Program-made: the position numbers and the translations under genes
In this document: one piece after another, positions 15,159-24,673 of the stretch
Numbering within the stretch: position 1 is the stretch's first letter
How the letters are laid out: each line of letters begins with the position of its first letter
The notes under the pieces: model-generated
Seen by the model: only the letters and a program-made list of their open reading frames with translations
What the model was told of the DNA's origin: nothing
Database searches by the model: none
DNA from: G965215145 sp965215145
Lineage (GTDB): Bacteria > Bacteroidota > Rhodothermia > Rhodothermales > JANQRZ01
Reading direction: 5' to 3'
NCBI GenBank assembly: GCA_965215145.1
Contig: OZ244038.1
Coordinates: 3,100,001 to 3,164,000 of the forward strand
Length of the DNA stretch: 64,000 bases

Positions 15159-18100
15159 ATGCGCATCACCAACCTCGCCATCCAGAACCGGATCGCCGTC
15201 GTGGTCCTCACCGCGATCCTCGTCGTCGGCGGGCTGATCGCCTACGTCACGATCCCCAAGGAGTCGGCGCCGCAGATCGAGTTCGCCACCATCGTCGTCA
15301 CGACGATCTACCCCGGCGCGAGCCCCGACGACATCGAGGGCATTATCACGCAGGAGGTCGAGCGCGAGGTCGCCTCGATCACCGGGATCGACGATCTCCG
15401 CAGCACCAGCACCGAGGGCGTCTCGACCGTCGTGATCGAGTTCACCCCGGATGTAGACGTGGACCAGGCGAGCATCGACGTCCGCGAGGCCGTGGACCGC
15501 GCGAAGGCCGAGTTCCCCTCCGACGTCGAGGAGCCCATCGTCTCGGAGCTGGACTCCAGCGAGTTCCCCATCGTCACCATCAACCTCGCGGCGGACTACT
15601 CGCTGGCGCGGCTGCGCGACGTGGCCGAGGACCTGGAGGACGCCATTGAGGCGCAGCCCGGCATCCTCGGCGTGGACCTCATCGGCGGGCTCGAACGGGA
15701 GGTCCAGGTGAACGTGGACCTCAACGCGCTCCAGGGCTACAACCTCACCTTCAGCGACGTCATCGGGACGATCCAGCAGGAGAACACGAACATCCCCGGC
15801 GGCTCGCTCGACATCGACCGCCTGAACTACCTCGTCCGCGTGGACGGCGAGTTCGAGGACCCGGCGGAGATCGAGGACCTCGTGATCGACGCGCCCGGTG
15901 GCGTGCCGGTCTACGTCCGCGACGTGGCCGACGTGGAGTTCGGGTTCAAGGACCGTTCAAGCTATGCCCGCCTCGAAGTCCTCAAGAACGAGGTCGAGGA
16001 CGGGGTCTACGAGGAGGTGGCCGGCGTCGAGAACCTGCAGGTGATCTCGCTGTCGGTGAAGAAGCGGCCGGGCGAGAACATCATCGAGACCGTCGGGGGC
16101 GTGCGCGAGACGGTGGACGACTACCCGCTCCCGACGGGGACGGAGGTGACGTACACCGGCGACGAGTCGCAGAACGTCGAGACCCTGGTCGCGGACCTCC
16201 AGAACAACATCATCTCGGGGCTCCTGTTCGTGATCGCGGTGCTGCTGTTCTTCCTCGGCGTCCGCAACGCCACCCTCGTCGGGATCGCCATCCCGCTCTC
16301 GATGCTGCTCTCGTTCGTGATCTTCGCGGTGATGGGCGAGACGCTGAACTTCGTGATCCTGTTCAGCCTCATCATCGCGCTCGGGATGCTGGTGGACAAC
16401 GCGGTGGTGATCGTCGAGAACATCTACCGCTTCCGGGAGGAGGGCTACGGCCGGTGGGAGGCGGCGAAGGAGGCCACGGCCGAGGTCGGCGGCGCCGTCG
16501 CGGCGAGCACGGCGACGACGGTGGCGGCGTTCGCGCCGATGCTGTTCTGGCCGGGCATCATCGGGAAGTTCATGGGCTACCTCCCGCTGACGCTGATCGT
16601 GACGCTCTCGGCGAGCCTGTTCGTGGCGCTCATCATCAACCCCGTCATCACCGGCTACCTCATCCGCCTCGAAGGCGAGGCGGACGCGCCCCGGAGCCCC
16701 CGCACGAAGCGGCTGGGGTACGCGCTGGTCGCCTTCACCGCGCTCGTCGTCGGGCTGACGAACTGGAAGACGCTGGTGTTCGCCGCCGTGACGATCCCGC
16801 TGGTGGTGGTCCTGTACCGCCGCGTGCTGGCCCCCATCGCGCAGCGGTTCCAGACGCGGACGGTGCCGCGGCTGACCGAGCGCTACCGCGGCTTCCTGAA
16901 CTGGATGCTGGAGCGCGACTACACCGTGCGGCGGGCGATGCTCCGCAACACCCTCGCGCTCGGCAGCTTCACGGCCGGGTTCCTCCTGCTGATCGGCGGC
17001 GCCATGCTGTCGGGGCTCTCGCAGGCGGCGGGGCTACTGCTGCTCGTGCCCGGCGGGGTCCTCCTCGCCGTCGGCGTCCTCGGCATCGTGGTGCACGCGC
17101 TGGAGACGGCGTTCCTCGGCGGGCGCGGCTCCGTCAAGGCCGGGCTCGTCTTCGGCGCGGTGATCGGGGTGCTCGCCTTCCTCCTCATCCTCGCCGGGCG
17201 GATCGACCTCGGGAGCGCCGACGGCTTCAACGTCCTCGTCGGGATGCTGCTGCTGCCGGGCGTGATCGTGCTCGCGGGCGCGCTCGGGATGGCCTTCGGG
17301 AAGGATCGCAAGACGCTGCTGCTCACCGACAACCGCGCGCGGCTCCTCACGGCGACGCTCGCCACGCTCGTCGCCATCGTCGTGCTGTTCCAGGTCGCCC
17401 CCACCGGCGTCGTCTTCTTCCCCGACACCGACCCGAACTTCGTCCAGGTCAAGGTCGAGTCCCCGATCGGGACGAACATCGAGGCCAGCAACCGGACGGC
17501 GCAGGAGGTCTTCCACCGGATCGAGCGGCTCGTGGACGAGGACCCCGCGACCCTCGCCAACACCGAGACCATCCTCACCCAGGTCGGCGTCGGCGGAGAC
17601 ATCCTATTCGGCGGGGGGTCGGCGTCGCCCGAGAACAGCACCGTCACCATCAACGTCGTGGACTACGGCGCGCGCGCGGAGTCCTCAGCCGAGACGATGC
17701 GGCGCGTCCGCCGCGAGCTCGAGGGCATCCCCGGCGCCGAGATCTCGTTCGCCAAGGACCAGGCCGGCCCGCCCACCGGCGCCCCCGTCAACATCGAGGT
17801 CTCCGGCGACGACTTCGAGACCATCGTGCGGGTCTCGCAGGGGATCAAGGCGAAGCTGAACGAGGGGCTCGCCGAGCTCGACCCCGAGACCGGCGAGCCC
17901 GTCCTGGCCGGCCTCGTCGACGTCTCCGACAACCTCAACACCGGCCGCCCCGAGCTCCGCGTGGACATCGACCGCGAGCGCGCCGCCCGGTTCGGGCTCT
18001 CCACGAGCCAGGTCGCCCAGACGGTCCGCGCGGCCATCAACGGGATCGAGGCGAGCACCTTCCGCACGGGCGAGGACGAGTACGACATCACCGTCCGCCT

Positions 18101-19076
18101 CCGCGAGCGCGACCGCGCGAGCCTGGAGTCCCTGCGGAGCCTGACGATCCTGTACGAGGGCAGCCAGATCCCGCTGGTCGCCGTGGCGGACGTGAGCCTC
18201 GGCGGCGGGCTCGGCTCGATCACCCGACTCGACCAGCAGCGCGTCGTGACCGTCAGCGGCGACGCCGCCGAGGGCGTCAACCCGAACGCCCTGCTCGGCC
18301 GCGTGCAGACCTACCTCGAGCCGTACGTCGAGGAGGAGGTGCCGCCGGGCTACGAGGTCCGCTACACCGGCGAGAGCGAGGACCAGCAGGAGAGCTTCGG
18401 GTTCCTCACGACGGCGCTCCTGATCGGGATCGCGCTGATCACGATGATCCTGATCGCCCAGTTCAACTCCGTCAAGAACCCCCTCATCATCATGGTCGCC
18501 GTCGGGCTGAGCCTGATCGGCGTGATGCTCGGGCTGATCCTGACCAGGACGCCGTTCGGGCTGATGACGTTCATCGGGCTGATCTCGCTGGCCGGCATCG
18601 TCGTCAACAACGCCATCGTGCTCGTGGACTACATCGAGCAGCTCCGCGCCCGCGGCGCCGACAAGCAGCAGGCCGTGATCGACGGCGGCGCGACCCGCCT
18701 CCGGCCGGTCCTGCTCACGGCGTTCACGACGGTGATCGGCCTGATCCCACTCACGTTCGGGATCAACATCGACTTCATCGGGCTCGTGACCGACCTCGAC
18801 CCCAACTTCGGAATCGGCTCGGAGAACACGCAGTTCTGGGGGCCGATGGGGACGGCCATCATCAGCGGCCTCACGTTCGCGACGTTCCTGACGCTGGTGA
18901 TCGTGCCGGTGATGTACTCCGCGTTCGACTCGCTGGCGCAGCGGCTCTCGACGGCGGCCGATCCGGTGCCATCGGCGGTCCCGGCCGGCGCGCCGCTTCA
19001 GCCCGCCCCCGTCGCTACAGGTAACGGCCTCGGCGACGGCGGCCCGCTGGTCGAGCGCCCGGCCCCGCGCGCCTGA
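15159..19076 (+). CDS. RND-family efflux permease, enlarged form
   Basis: This 1,305-residue inner-membrane protein exports substrates using the proton gradient. The ends are typical RND: an N-terminal membrane segment with ESAPQIEFATIVVTTIYPGASPDDIE, porter domains, and TM4 with GMLVDNAVVIVENI (D413, with N414 where HAE1 pumps have a second Asp). Usual length is about 1,040. The excess lies at roughly residues 500-760 as a block rich in extra membrane segments between the two halves. It completes a tolC-adaptor-permease set under a likely TetR repressor. Substrate is unknown. Confidence 0.9.
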   Translation: MRITNLAIQNRIAVVVLTAILVVGGLIAYVTIPKESAPQIEFATIVVTTIYPGASPDDIEGIITQEVEREVASITGIDDLRSTSTEGVSTVVIEFTPDVDVDQASIDVREAVDRAKAEFPSDVEEPIVSELDSSEFPIVTINLAADYSLARLRDVAEDLEDAIEAQPGILGVDLIGGLEREVQVNVDLNALQGYNLTFSDVIGTIQQENTNIPGGSLDIDRLNYLVRVDGEFEDPAEIEDLVIDAPGGVPVYVRDVADVEFGFKDRSSYARLEVLKNEVEDGVYEEVAGVENLQVISLSVKKRPGENIIETVGGVRETVDDYPLPTGTEVTYTGDESQNVETLVADLQNNIISGLLFVIAVLLFFLGVRNATLVGIAIPLSMLLSFVIFAVMGETLNFVILFSLIIALGMLVDNAVVIVENIYRFREEGYGRWEAAKEATAEVGGAVAASTATTVAAFAPMLFWPGIIGKFMGYLPLTLIVTLSASLFVALIINPVITGYLIRLEGEADAPRSPRTKRLGYALVAFTALVVGLTNWKTLVFAAVTIPLVVVLYRRVLAPIAQRFQTRTVPRLTERYRGFLNWMLERDYTVRRAMLRNTLALGSFTAGFLLLIGGAMLSGLSQAAGLLLLVPGGVLLAVGVLGIVVHALETAFLGGRGSVKAGLVFGAVIGVLAFLLILAGRIDLGSADGFNVLVGMLLLPGVIVLAGALGMAFGKDRKTLLLTDNRARLLTATLATLVAIVVLFQVAPTGVVFFPDTDPNFVQVKVESPIGTNIEASNRTAQEVFHRIERLVDEDPATLANTETILTQVGVGGDILFGGGSASPENSTVTINVVDYGARAESSAETMRRVRRELEGIPGAEISFAKDQAGPPTGAPVNIEVSGDDFETIVRVSQGIKAKLNEGLAELDPETGEPVLAGLVDVSDNLNTGRPELRVDIDRERAARFGLSTSQVAQTVRAAINGIEASTFRTGEDEYDITVRLRERDRASLESLRSLTILYEGSQIPLVAVADVSLGGGLGSITRLDQQRVVTVSGDAAEGVNPNALLGRVQTYLEPYVEEEVPPGYEVRYTGESEDQQESFGFLTTALLIGIALITMILIAQFNSVKNPLIIMVAVGLSLIGVMLGLILTRTPFGLMTFIGLISLAGIVVNNAIVLVDYIEQLRARGADKQQAVIDGGATRLRPVLLTAFTTVIGLIPLTFGINIDFIGLVTDLDPNFGIGSENTQFWGPMGTAIISGLTFATFLTLVIVPVMYSAFDSLAQRLSTAADPVPSAVPAGAPLQPAPVATGNGLGDGGPLVERPAPRA

Positions 19077-19133
19077 GAGCGGACCTGCGGGCCGGGGTGG
19101 CGGGTAGAGGCCGCTCACCTCCGCCCCGGCCTC

Positions 19134-19958
19134 GTGAGCACGTTCGTCCGCCTTCAGAAGCTTCTCCCCCAGCACGGGCTCTCCCGCGCCCTCGGCCGGC
19201 TCGCGGCGTCGGAAGTGCCGTGGGTCCGCGGGCCGCTGATCCGCGCCTTCGCCCGCGCCTACGGCGTCGACATGGCCGAGGCCGAGCGGCCCGACCTCGC
19301 CGGCTACCGCTCCTTCAACGACTTCTTTACCCGCGCCCTCACGCCGGACGCCCGGCCGGTGGACCCGGCGCCCGACGCCGTCGTGAGCCCCGCCGACGGG
19401 GTCGTGAGCCAGACGGGCATCGTCGAACGCGGCGAGTTGCTACAGGCGAAGGGCATCCGCTACTCGTTCTCCGCGCTTGCCGACGCCTGCGCCGGGCCGG
19501 CGTTCGAGGGCGGCCCGTTCGCGACGGTGTACCTCTCGCCGAAGGATTACCACCGGGTCCACCTCCCGCTGGCGGGGCGGCTCGTCCGGACGGTCGCCAT
19601 CCCCGGCCGGCTGTTCTCCGTCAACGCCGCGACGGAGGCCGGGGTCGAGGGGCTGTTCGCCGTCAACGAGCGGCTGGTGTGCGAGTTCGAGACGGCCTCC
19701 GGGCGGATGCTCGTGGTGCTGGTCGGGGCGATGATCGTGGCGAGCATCGAGACGGTGTGGGACGGCCCGCACTCCCCCTACCGCGAGAAGCGGGTCACCG
19801 AGCACGACCGCACGTTCGAGAAGGGGGATGAGATCGGGCGGTTCCTGCTCGGGAGCAGCGTCGTGCTGGCATTCGAGGCGGGCCGGGTGCGGCTCGACCC
19901 GGCGCTGGCCGCGGGCGCCGTCGTGCGGATGGGTCGGCGGATCGGCACGGGCGCCTGA
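19134..19958 (+). CDS. psd: Phosphatidylserine decarboxylase proenzyme
   Basis: This 274-residue protein makes phosphatidylethanolamine by decarboxylating phosphatidylserine. Conserved blocks are YRSFNDFFTRAL, VVSPADG, YLSPKDYHRVHLP and, near the C-terminus, RFLLGSSVVLAFE. The last contains the self-cleavage site. The family consensus is LGST; here it is LGSS, which keeps the serine that becomes the pyruvoyl group. It starts with GTG 19134. The leader resembles that of the gene at 23388. Confidence 0.9.
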   Translation: MSTFVRLQKLLPQHGLSRALGRLAASEVPWVRGPLIRAFARAYGVDMAEAERPDLAGYRSFNDFFTRALTPDARPVDPAPDAVVSPADGVVSQTGIVERGELLQAKGIRYSFSALADACAGPAFEGGPFATVYLSPKDYHRVHLPLAGRLVRTVAIPGRLFSVNAATEAGVEGLFAVNERLVCEFETASGRMLVVLVGAMIVASIETVWDGPHSPYREKRVTEHDRTFEKGDEIGRFLLGSSVVLAFEAGRVRLDPALAAGAVVRMGRRIGTGA

Positions 19959-19978
19959 GCCCGGTCCCGGTCTCCGAC

Positions 19979-20626
19979 TCAGACCCGGCCGGTCTCGTGG
20001 GCCCAGATGGCGAGCTCGACGCGGTTGCGGGCGTCAAGCTTCGCCATGAGGCTGGAGAGGTGGGTCTTGACGGTGCTCAGGCTGATGTGGAGCTCGTCGG
20101 CGATCTCGGCGTTCGTCCGGCCCCGCGCGACGGTGACGAGCACGTCCTCCTCCCGCTCCGTGAGCGGCTCGGTGGGCTGGGCCGGGCGGGCGGGCCGGCC
20201 GGCGGCGAAGGCGGAGAGGAGCCGGGCCGTCACGCTCGGCGCGATGAGGGCGTCCCCGCGCGCGGCGGCGTGGACGGCGCGGACGAGGAGGTCGGGGCCG
20301 GCATCCTTGAGGAGGAACCCGCGGGCGCCGGCCCGGAGCGCGCCGTAGACGTACTCGTCGAGGTCGAAGGTGGTGATGACGACGACGGCGAGGGGGTCGG
20401 CCACGTCCGGCCCCGCGAGGCGGCGGGTGACCTCGAGGCCGTCGAGCTCCGGCATGCGGATGTCGAGGAGGCAGACGTCCGGGCGGAGCCGGCGGGCGAG
20501 CGCGAGGGCCTCCGCCCCGTCGGCCGCCTCGGCGACGACCTCGACGTCGGGCTGGGCGTCGAGGATCGTCCGGAGCCCGGCCCGGATGAGGTCCTGGTCG
20601 TCGGCGATGAGGACGCGGGGGGTCAC
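19979..20626 (-). CDS. NarL/FixJ-type response regulator
   Basis: This 215-residue regulator has a receiver domain with D9/D10 and phospho-acceptor D55 in LLDIRMPELDG, the conserved lysine in FLLKDAG, and a C-terminal LuxR helix-turn-helix (LTEREEDVLVTVARGRTNAEIADELHISLSTVKTH). It overlaps the upstream sensor kinase gene by 4 bp, so the two form a coupled two-component system. It starts with GTG. Targets are not indicated by the sequence. Confidence 0.92.
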   Translation of the reverse strand: MTPRVLIADDQDLIRAGLRTILDAQPDVEVVAEAADGAEALALARRLRPDVCLLDIRMPELDGLEVTRRLAGPDVADPLAVVVITTFDLDEYVYGALRAGARGFLLKDAGPDLLVRAVHAAARGDALIAPSVTARLLSAFAAGRPARPAQPTEPLTEREEDVLVTVARGRTNAEIADELHISLSTVKTHLSSLMAKLDARNRVELAIWAHETGRV

Positions 20627-21792
20627 GGCGCCCCCCCGATGCTGCCCCCGCTGGCCTTCGGCAGGACGGCCTGCACGCGCCAGCCGCCGTCGGGGTGGGG
20701 GCCGGCTTCGAGCCGGCCGCCGAGCAGCGCCGCGCGCTCGGCCATCCCCGTGAGCCCGAACCGCGGCTGGACCCCGGCGCCGGGCCGGCCGGCCGCGCCG
20801 TCGTCGGCCACGGTGAGGCGGACGCGGTCGGCCTCGCCCTCGACCTCGACGGTGATCCGGCGGGCGTGCCGAGCGTGCCGGCGGGCGTTCGTGACGGACT
20901 CCTGGGCGAGCCGGTAGAGCCCAGCCTCGACGGAGGGGGCGAGGGCGTCGAGCGAGCCCGCGAGATGGACGTCCACCCGTGGCCCGTTCGGGGGGTTGCT
21001 GGCGAGGCGCTCGATGTCAGCGACGCGCCGACCCGGCGCCGTCGCGGCTTCGGCGCCGTCGCGGAGGGCCTCGACGATGGTGCGCATCTCGGCCAGCGTG
21101 CGCGAGGCGGCCTCCTCGATCACGTGGAGCGCGTCGGCGGCGGCCTCGGGGCGGGAGGGGAACACGACGCGCGCGGCCTGCGCCTGCACGGCGATGGCTG
21201 AGACGTGGTGGGCCACGGTGTCGTGGAGCTCGCGGGCGATGTGCTCGCGCTCGCGGCGCCGCGCCTCCTCGAACCGGCTCAGCCGCGCGGCATCGCGGTA
21301 GCGCATCGTCAGGCCGAGCACGGCGGGGAACAGCCAGAACACGGTCGCGATTACGTACCCCGGCACGCCCTCCGGGGGGACGTTCGCCTCGATGACGGCG
21401 ACGGCGACGGCGACGAGCACGAGCCCCCCGACGGCTTCGCGGCCCGAGCCCCAGCGCACCAGCGCGTAGGTGGCGATGAGGACGGCGGGGGCGCTCCCTT
21501 CGGAGACGACGTGCCCCTCGCCCGCGACGAGCGTGAGCGCCCCCGCCACGCTCGCCGCGGAGCACACGAGGGCCACCACCTCGAGGGGCTGCACGCGCCG
21601 CCACGGCAAGGCGAGGGTCAGCAACGCCCCGAGGGTCGCCCGGAACGCCCGCCACTCGGGGGGCTCACCGTAGAGGCCGTCCAGGAGCGCGAGCGCGAGG
21701 AGGGCCGCGACCATCACCCAGTCCCACCGTGTGGGCGGCGAAGGCCGGGGCGCCCGCGGCGCCGCGAGTAGAGATCGGAAGGCGTGTCTCAC
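20623..21792 (-). CDS. HisKA_3 (NarL/DesK-type) sensor histidine kinase
   Basis: This 389-residue kinase has several N-terminal membrane segments over residues ~25-165, then the HisKA_3 dimerisation helix with the phospho-accepting H190 in ARELHDTVAHHVSAIAVQAQAAR, and a C-terminal ATPase domain (QESVTNARRHARHA, later FGLTGMAERAALLGG). It has no large extracytoplasmic sensor domain, so it may sense the membrane itself. Start GTG 21792 is the first before the membrane region. It pairs with the regulator it overlaps. Confidence 0.9.
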   Translation of the reverse strand: MRHAFRSLLAAPRAPRPSPPTRWDWVMVAALLALALLDGLYGEPPEWRAFRATLGALLTLALPWRRVQPLEVVALVCSAASVAGALTLVAGEGHVVSEGSAPAVLIATYALVRWGSGREAVGGLVLVAVAVAVIEANVPPEGVPGYVIATVFWLFPAVLGLTMRYRDAARLSRFEEARRREREHIARELHDTVAHHVSAIAVQAQAARVVFPSRPEAAADALHVIEEAASRTLAEMRTIVEALRDGAEAATAPGRRVADIERLASNPPNGPRVDVHLAGSLDALAPSVEAGLYRLAQESVTNARRHARHARRITVEVEGEADRVRLTVADDGAAGRPGAGVQPRFGLTGMAERAALLGGRLEAGPHPDGGWRVQAVLPKASGGSIGGAP

Positions 21793-21921
21793 GCTCTACG
21801 ATACGGGGGCTTTCTCAGCGGGGCATCGGCCGAAAGTACGAGGCCAATACCAGCCGAAGGGTCAGGAACAGAACGGGCCGTTCACCCGATGCATAGGCAG
21901 ATAGGATTCGAGAGCTTAGCG

Positions 21922-22005
21922 CCGTGGACGGACCTCCTCTTCTCCAGGGCCGCCCCTCCCCCAGAAGGGGGAGGGTTTGACGGAGAGGCCGTCTGTTCTC
22001 CACGG
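21922..22005. repeat. Nested inverted repeat before the GNAT-like gene
   Basis: An outer 7-bp pair (CCGTGGA/TCCACGG) encloses a strong inner hairpin, CCCTCCCCC-AGAA-GGGGGAGGG (21954-21975). It sits in the 268-bp gap between the divergent kinase and GNAT-like genes. The C-run/AGAA/G-run style recalls the hairpin in the repeats at 5041 and 60121, but the flanks differ. The rest of the gap holds no supported gene. Confidence 0.55.
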
Positions 22006-22060
22006 TGCGACGTCGGCCATGTTATTGAAGGCCTCCCCCACCCAGGCGCCTCCCCCATCC

Positions 22061-23311
22061 ATGCAACGCTCAAAGACCACCCCGGTCCGCCCCCAGCGCG
22101 GAGCATCGCCCGACGCCGCTCCGGCTGCCTGCCCCACCATCCGCCTCTTCCGCGACGACGACTGGTCCGCCGTCTCACACTTCTACGAGAGCCGCTACCG
22201 CGAGGGCTACATCCTCGCCCAACGCGACTACTTCGACTGGGCCTTCGACCGCTCCCCCTTCCTCCAAGACGGCGAGCACGGGCAGCGCCTCGTCGCCGAC
22301 CCGGCCCGCCCGCACGGCGAGCACGTCGTCGGCGTGACGGGCGAGAGCCCGTGGCCGATCCAGATTGGCGGGGAGCGGCGGATGAGCCAGTGCACGTTCA
22401 ACGTCCTCCTCGACGAGGAGTACCGGCGGAGCACGCTCGGCTACCGCCTCATGACGCGGGCCGCCCTCGGCTACCCCTTTACCCTCGCCATCGGCGTCCG
22501 CCCCATCGTCCCCCGGCTCTCGGCGCGCGCCGGGCGTGTGTTCTCCTTCGAGATGGACCGTTGGGCCCGCGTGCTCGACCTCGACGCGTGCGAGCGGCTG
22601 GTGAGGGCGTCGGGGCCCTACGCGGAGATGGACGACGCGGAGCAGACGTTCGCCCCGGTCCTCCTGGCCGAGGCGGCACGAGCCCCCGCCGCTCCCGCAC
22701 CGCCCGGCGCGCGGCTGGAGCGCGTCGAGCGGCTCGGCGCCGACTGGGACGCCGCCTGGGAGCGAATCCGCCCGGCCTACGGCGTCACGACGTGGCGCAG
22801 CGCCGCCTTCCTCAACTGGCGCTACGCCGACTACCCGTACCCCATCTACGAGACCCGCGTGCTCTACCTCCCCGACGCCCACGGGGGGGAGCGGGTCGCG
22901 GGGTTCGTGGCGCTCCGTGAGGAGCGGCCGGCGTTCGGGCGCGTGCTCCGCATCGTGGACCTCGTGGCCGAGGAGGGCGCCCGGGGGGCCCTGCTGGCGC
23001 TCGTCGAACGCGAGGCCCGGCGGCGCGAGTGCGCGCTCGTGGACTTCGTCGCGGGCGGCCGGGCCGACGAGGAGGCGCTTGCGGGAGCCGGCTACCGGAC
23101 GTTCGACGTGGAGGGCTGGGAGGGCCTGCTCCCCTTCATCATGGACCCGCCGAAGTGGCGACGGCAGCGGGTGGCGTCGCTGTTCGCCCTCCCCGCCCCC
23201 GCCCACTACGACACCGCGCGGTACGGCCACGTCCCGCGCCCGACGGCGGAGGTGGAGGCCGGCGCCTTCTACTTCACCAAGGGCGACGGCGACCTCGACC
23301 GCGCTTTCTGA
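22061..23311 (+). CDS. GNAT-like acyltransferase domain protein, uncharacterised
   Basis: This 416-residue protein begins an acyltransferase-like fold at IRLFRDDDWSAVSHFYESRYREGYI and has FDWAFDRSPFL and, in the second half, FLNWRYADYPYPIYE followed by a second GNAT-like segment. Proteins with this NWRY motif are often found in polysaccharide or lipid clusters, but the substrate is not known. I chose ATG 22061 (MQRSKTTP) rather than earlier in-frame starts, which lie in repeat-like sequence. It is divergent from the kinase gene. Confidence 0.6.
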   Translation: MQRSKTTPVRPQRGASPDAAPAACPTIRLFRDDDWSAVSHFYESRYREGYILAQRDYFDWAFDRSPFLQDGEHGQRLVADPARPHGEHVVGVTGESPWPIQIGGERRMSQCTFNVLLDEEYRRSTLGYRLMTRAALGYPFTLAIGVRPIVPRLSARAGRVFSFEMDRWARVLDLDACERLVRASGPYAEMDDAEQTFAPVLLAEAARAPAAPAPPGARLERVERLGADWDAAWERIRPAYGVTTWRSAAFLNWRYADYPYPIYETRVLYLPDAHGGERVAGFVALREERPAFGRVLRIVDLVAEEGARGALLALVEREARRRECALVDFVAGGRADEEALAGAGYRTFDVEGWEGLLPFIMDPPKWRRQRVASLFALPAPAHYDTARYGHVPRPTAEVEAGAFYFTKGDGDLDRAF

Positions 23312-23387
23312 CGGCGGAGCGGGTAGGGGCTGCGGCGGACCTACGGGCGGGGGTGGCGAGTAGGGAGCGCTCACCCCTCCCCCGCCT

Positions 23388-24599
23388 ATGTCCCCCGCGC
23401 TCACCCTCTTCGTCCTCGACGGCGGCGTCACCATGACGGGCACCGGCTCGCTGACGCTGCTGGTGCTCTACATCACCCTCGCCATCGGGGTCTCGTTCCT
23501 CTGCTCCATCATGGAGGCCGTGCTGCTCAGCGTGACGCCGGCCTACGTCGGCGCGCTGGAGGCCGGGAACCCCACGGCGGCCGGGCGGCTGAAGGCCCTC
23601 AAGGCCGACATCGACCGCCCGCTCGCGGCGATCCTCACGCTCAACACCGTCGCCCACACCATCGGCGCAGCGGGGGCCGGGGCCGAGGCGGCGGCATACT
23701 TCGGGAACGCCTACCTCGGGGTGTTCTCGGCGGTGCTGACCCTCGGCATCCTCGTCCTCTCGGAGATCATCCCGAAGACGCTCGGCGCCGTCTACTGGCG
23801 CGGGCTCGCGCCGCCGGTGGCGCGGCTGCTGCGCCCGCTGATCTGGGTGCTCTACCCGCTCGTGATCCTCTCGCAGGGGCTCTCGAAGCTCTTGGCGCGC
23901 GGGGAGAAGGAGGGGGCCGTGAGCCGCGAGGAGCTCGCCGCGCTCGCCACCATCGGCGCCGAGGAGGGCGTCTTCGACCCCCGCGAGTCCCGCATCCTCC
24001 AGAGCCTCCTCCGGTTCAACGAGGTCACCGCCCGCCGCGTGATGACCCCGCGCACCGTCGTCGTCGCCTTCCCCGAATCGACGCCGATCCGGGAGGTCGC
24101 CGCGCAGGACCTCCCGTTCTCCCGGCTCCCCGTCTACGCCGGCTCCATCGACGGGGTCACGGGCTACGTCCTCAGGAGCGACGTGCTCGCCGCGGCGGCG
24201 GCCGGCGGGCGGGGGGACGAGCCCGTGGGCACGCTCAAGCGCGAGGTCCTCCGCGTGCCGGACTCCCTGAAGCTGCCGGACCTCTTCGACCGGTTCCTCG
24301 AGCGCCACGAGCACCTCGCCCTCGTCGTCGGGGAGTACGGCGGGACGGCCGGGGTCGTGACCGTCGAGGACGTGGTCGAGACGCTGCTCGGGTTCGAGAT
24401 CGTGGACGAGGTCGACACCGAGCACGACATGCAGGACGCGGCGCGGCGGCTGGCGGAGTCCCGCGGGGTCACGCGGCGCGAGGAGGCCGAGATGGCGGAG
24501 AAGGAGCGCAAGGCCGGCATCCGCCTCGGCCTCACCGGCGGCCCCCCGCCCGCCACCACCGACGTGCCCCCGGAGGACGTGCCGCGCCGCGCCGGCTGA
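23388..24599 (+). CDS. CNNM/DUF21 transmembrane protein with CBS pair (CorC/HlyC-like)
   Basis: This 403-residue protein has a DUF21 membrane domain over about residues 20-190, with SIMEAVLLSVTPAYV and LGILVLSEIIPKTLGAVYW, followed by a CBS-domain pair (VMTPRTVVVAFPESTPI; LPVYAGSIDGVTGYVLRSD; EYGGTAGVVTVEDVVETLLG). The family is linked to divalent cation (magnesium/cobalt) transport or resistance. The C-terminal CorC_HlyC domain seems to be missing and is replaced by a short charged, proline-rich tail. It starts 27 nt after a leader shared with psd. Confidence 0.88.
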   Translation: MSPALTLFVLDGGVTMTGTGSLTLLVLYITLAIGVSFLCSIMEAVLLSVTPAYVGALEAGNPTAAGRLKALKADIDRPLAAILTLNTVAHTIGAAGAGAEAAAYFGNAYLGVFSAVLTLGILVLSEIIPKTLGAVYWRGLAPPVARLLRPLIWVLYPLVILSQGLSKLLARGEKEGAVSREELAALATIGAEEGVFDPRESRILQSLLRFNEVTARRVMTPRTVVVAFPESTPIREVAAQDLPFSRLPVYAGSIDGVTGYVLRSDVLAAAAAGGRGDEPVGTLKREVLRVPDSLKLPDLFDRFLERHEHLALVVGEYGGTAGVVTVEDVVETLLGFEIVDEVDTEHDMQDAARRLAESRGVTRREEAEMAEKERKAGIRLGLTGGPPPATTDVPPEDVPRRAG

Positions 24600-24621
24600 G
24601 CCCGACGGCCACGCCACGCCG

Positions 24622-24629
24622 TAGATTCC
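24622..24629 (+). promoter_or_regulatory. Putative -7 element (TAGATTCC) of mpl
   Basis: TAGATTCC lies 44 nt upstream of ATG 24674. The same octamer precedes mreD at 34883. Confidence 0.45.
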
Positions 24630-24673
24630 GCGTTCCCTCCCACGCCCGCCGCCGGCCCGGTGCCGGCCTGCCG

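Noticed and set aside
16454..19024. Long forward frame inside the RND permease gene
   Set aside because: Arg/Gly/Pro-rich composition with no motif; it is an out-of-frame shadow of the permease.
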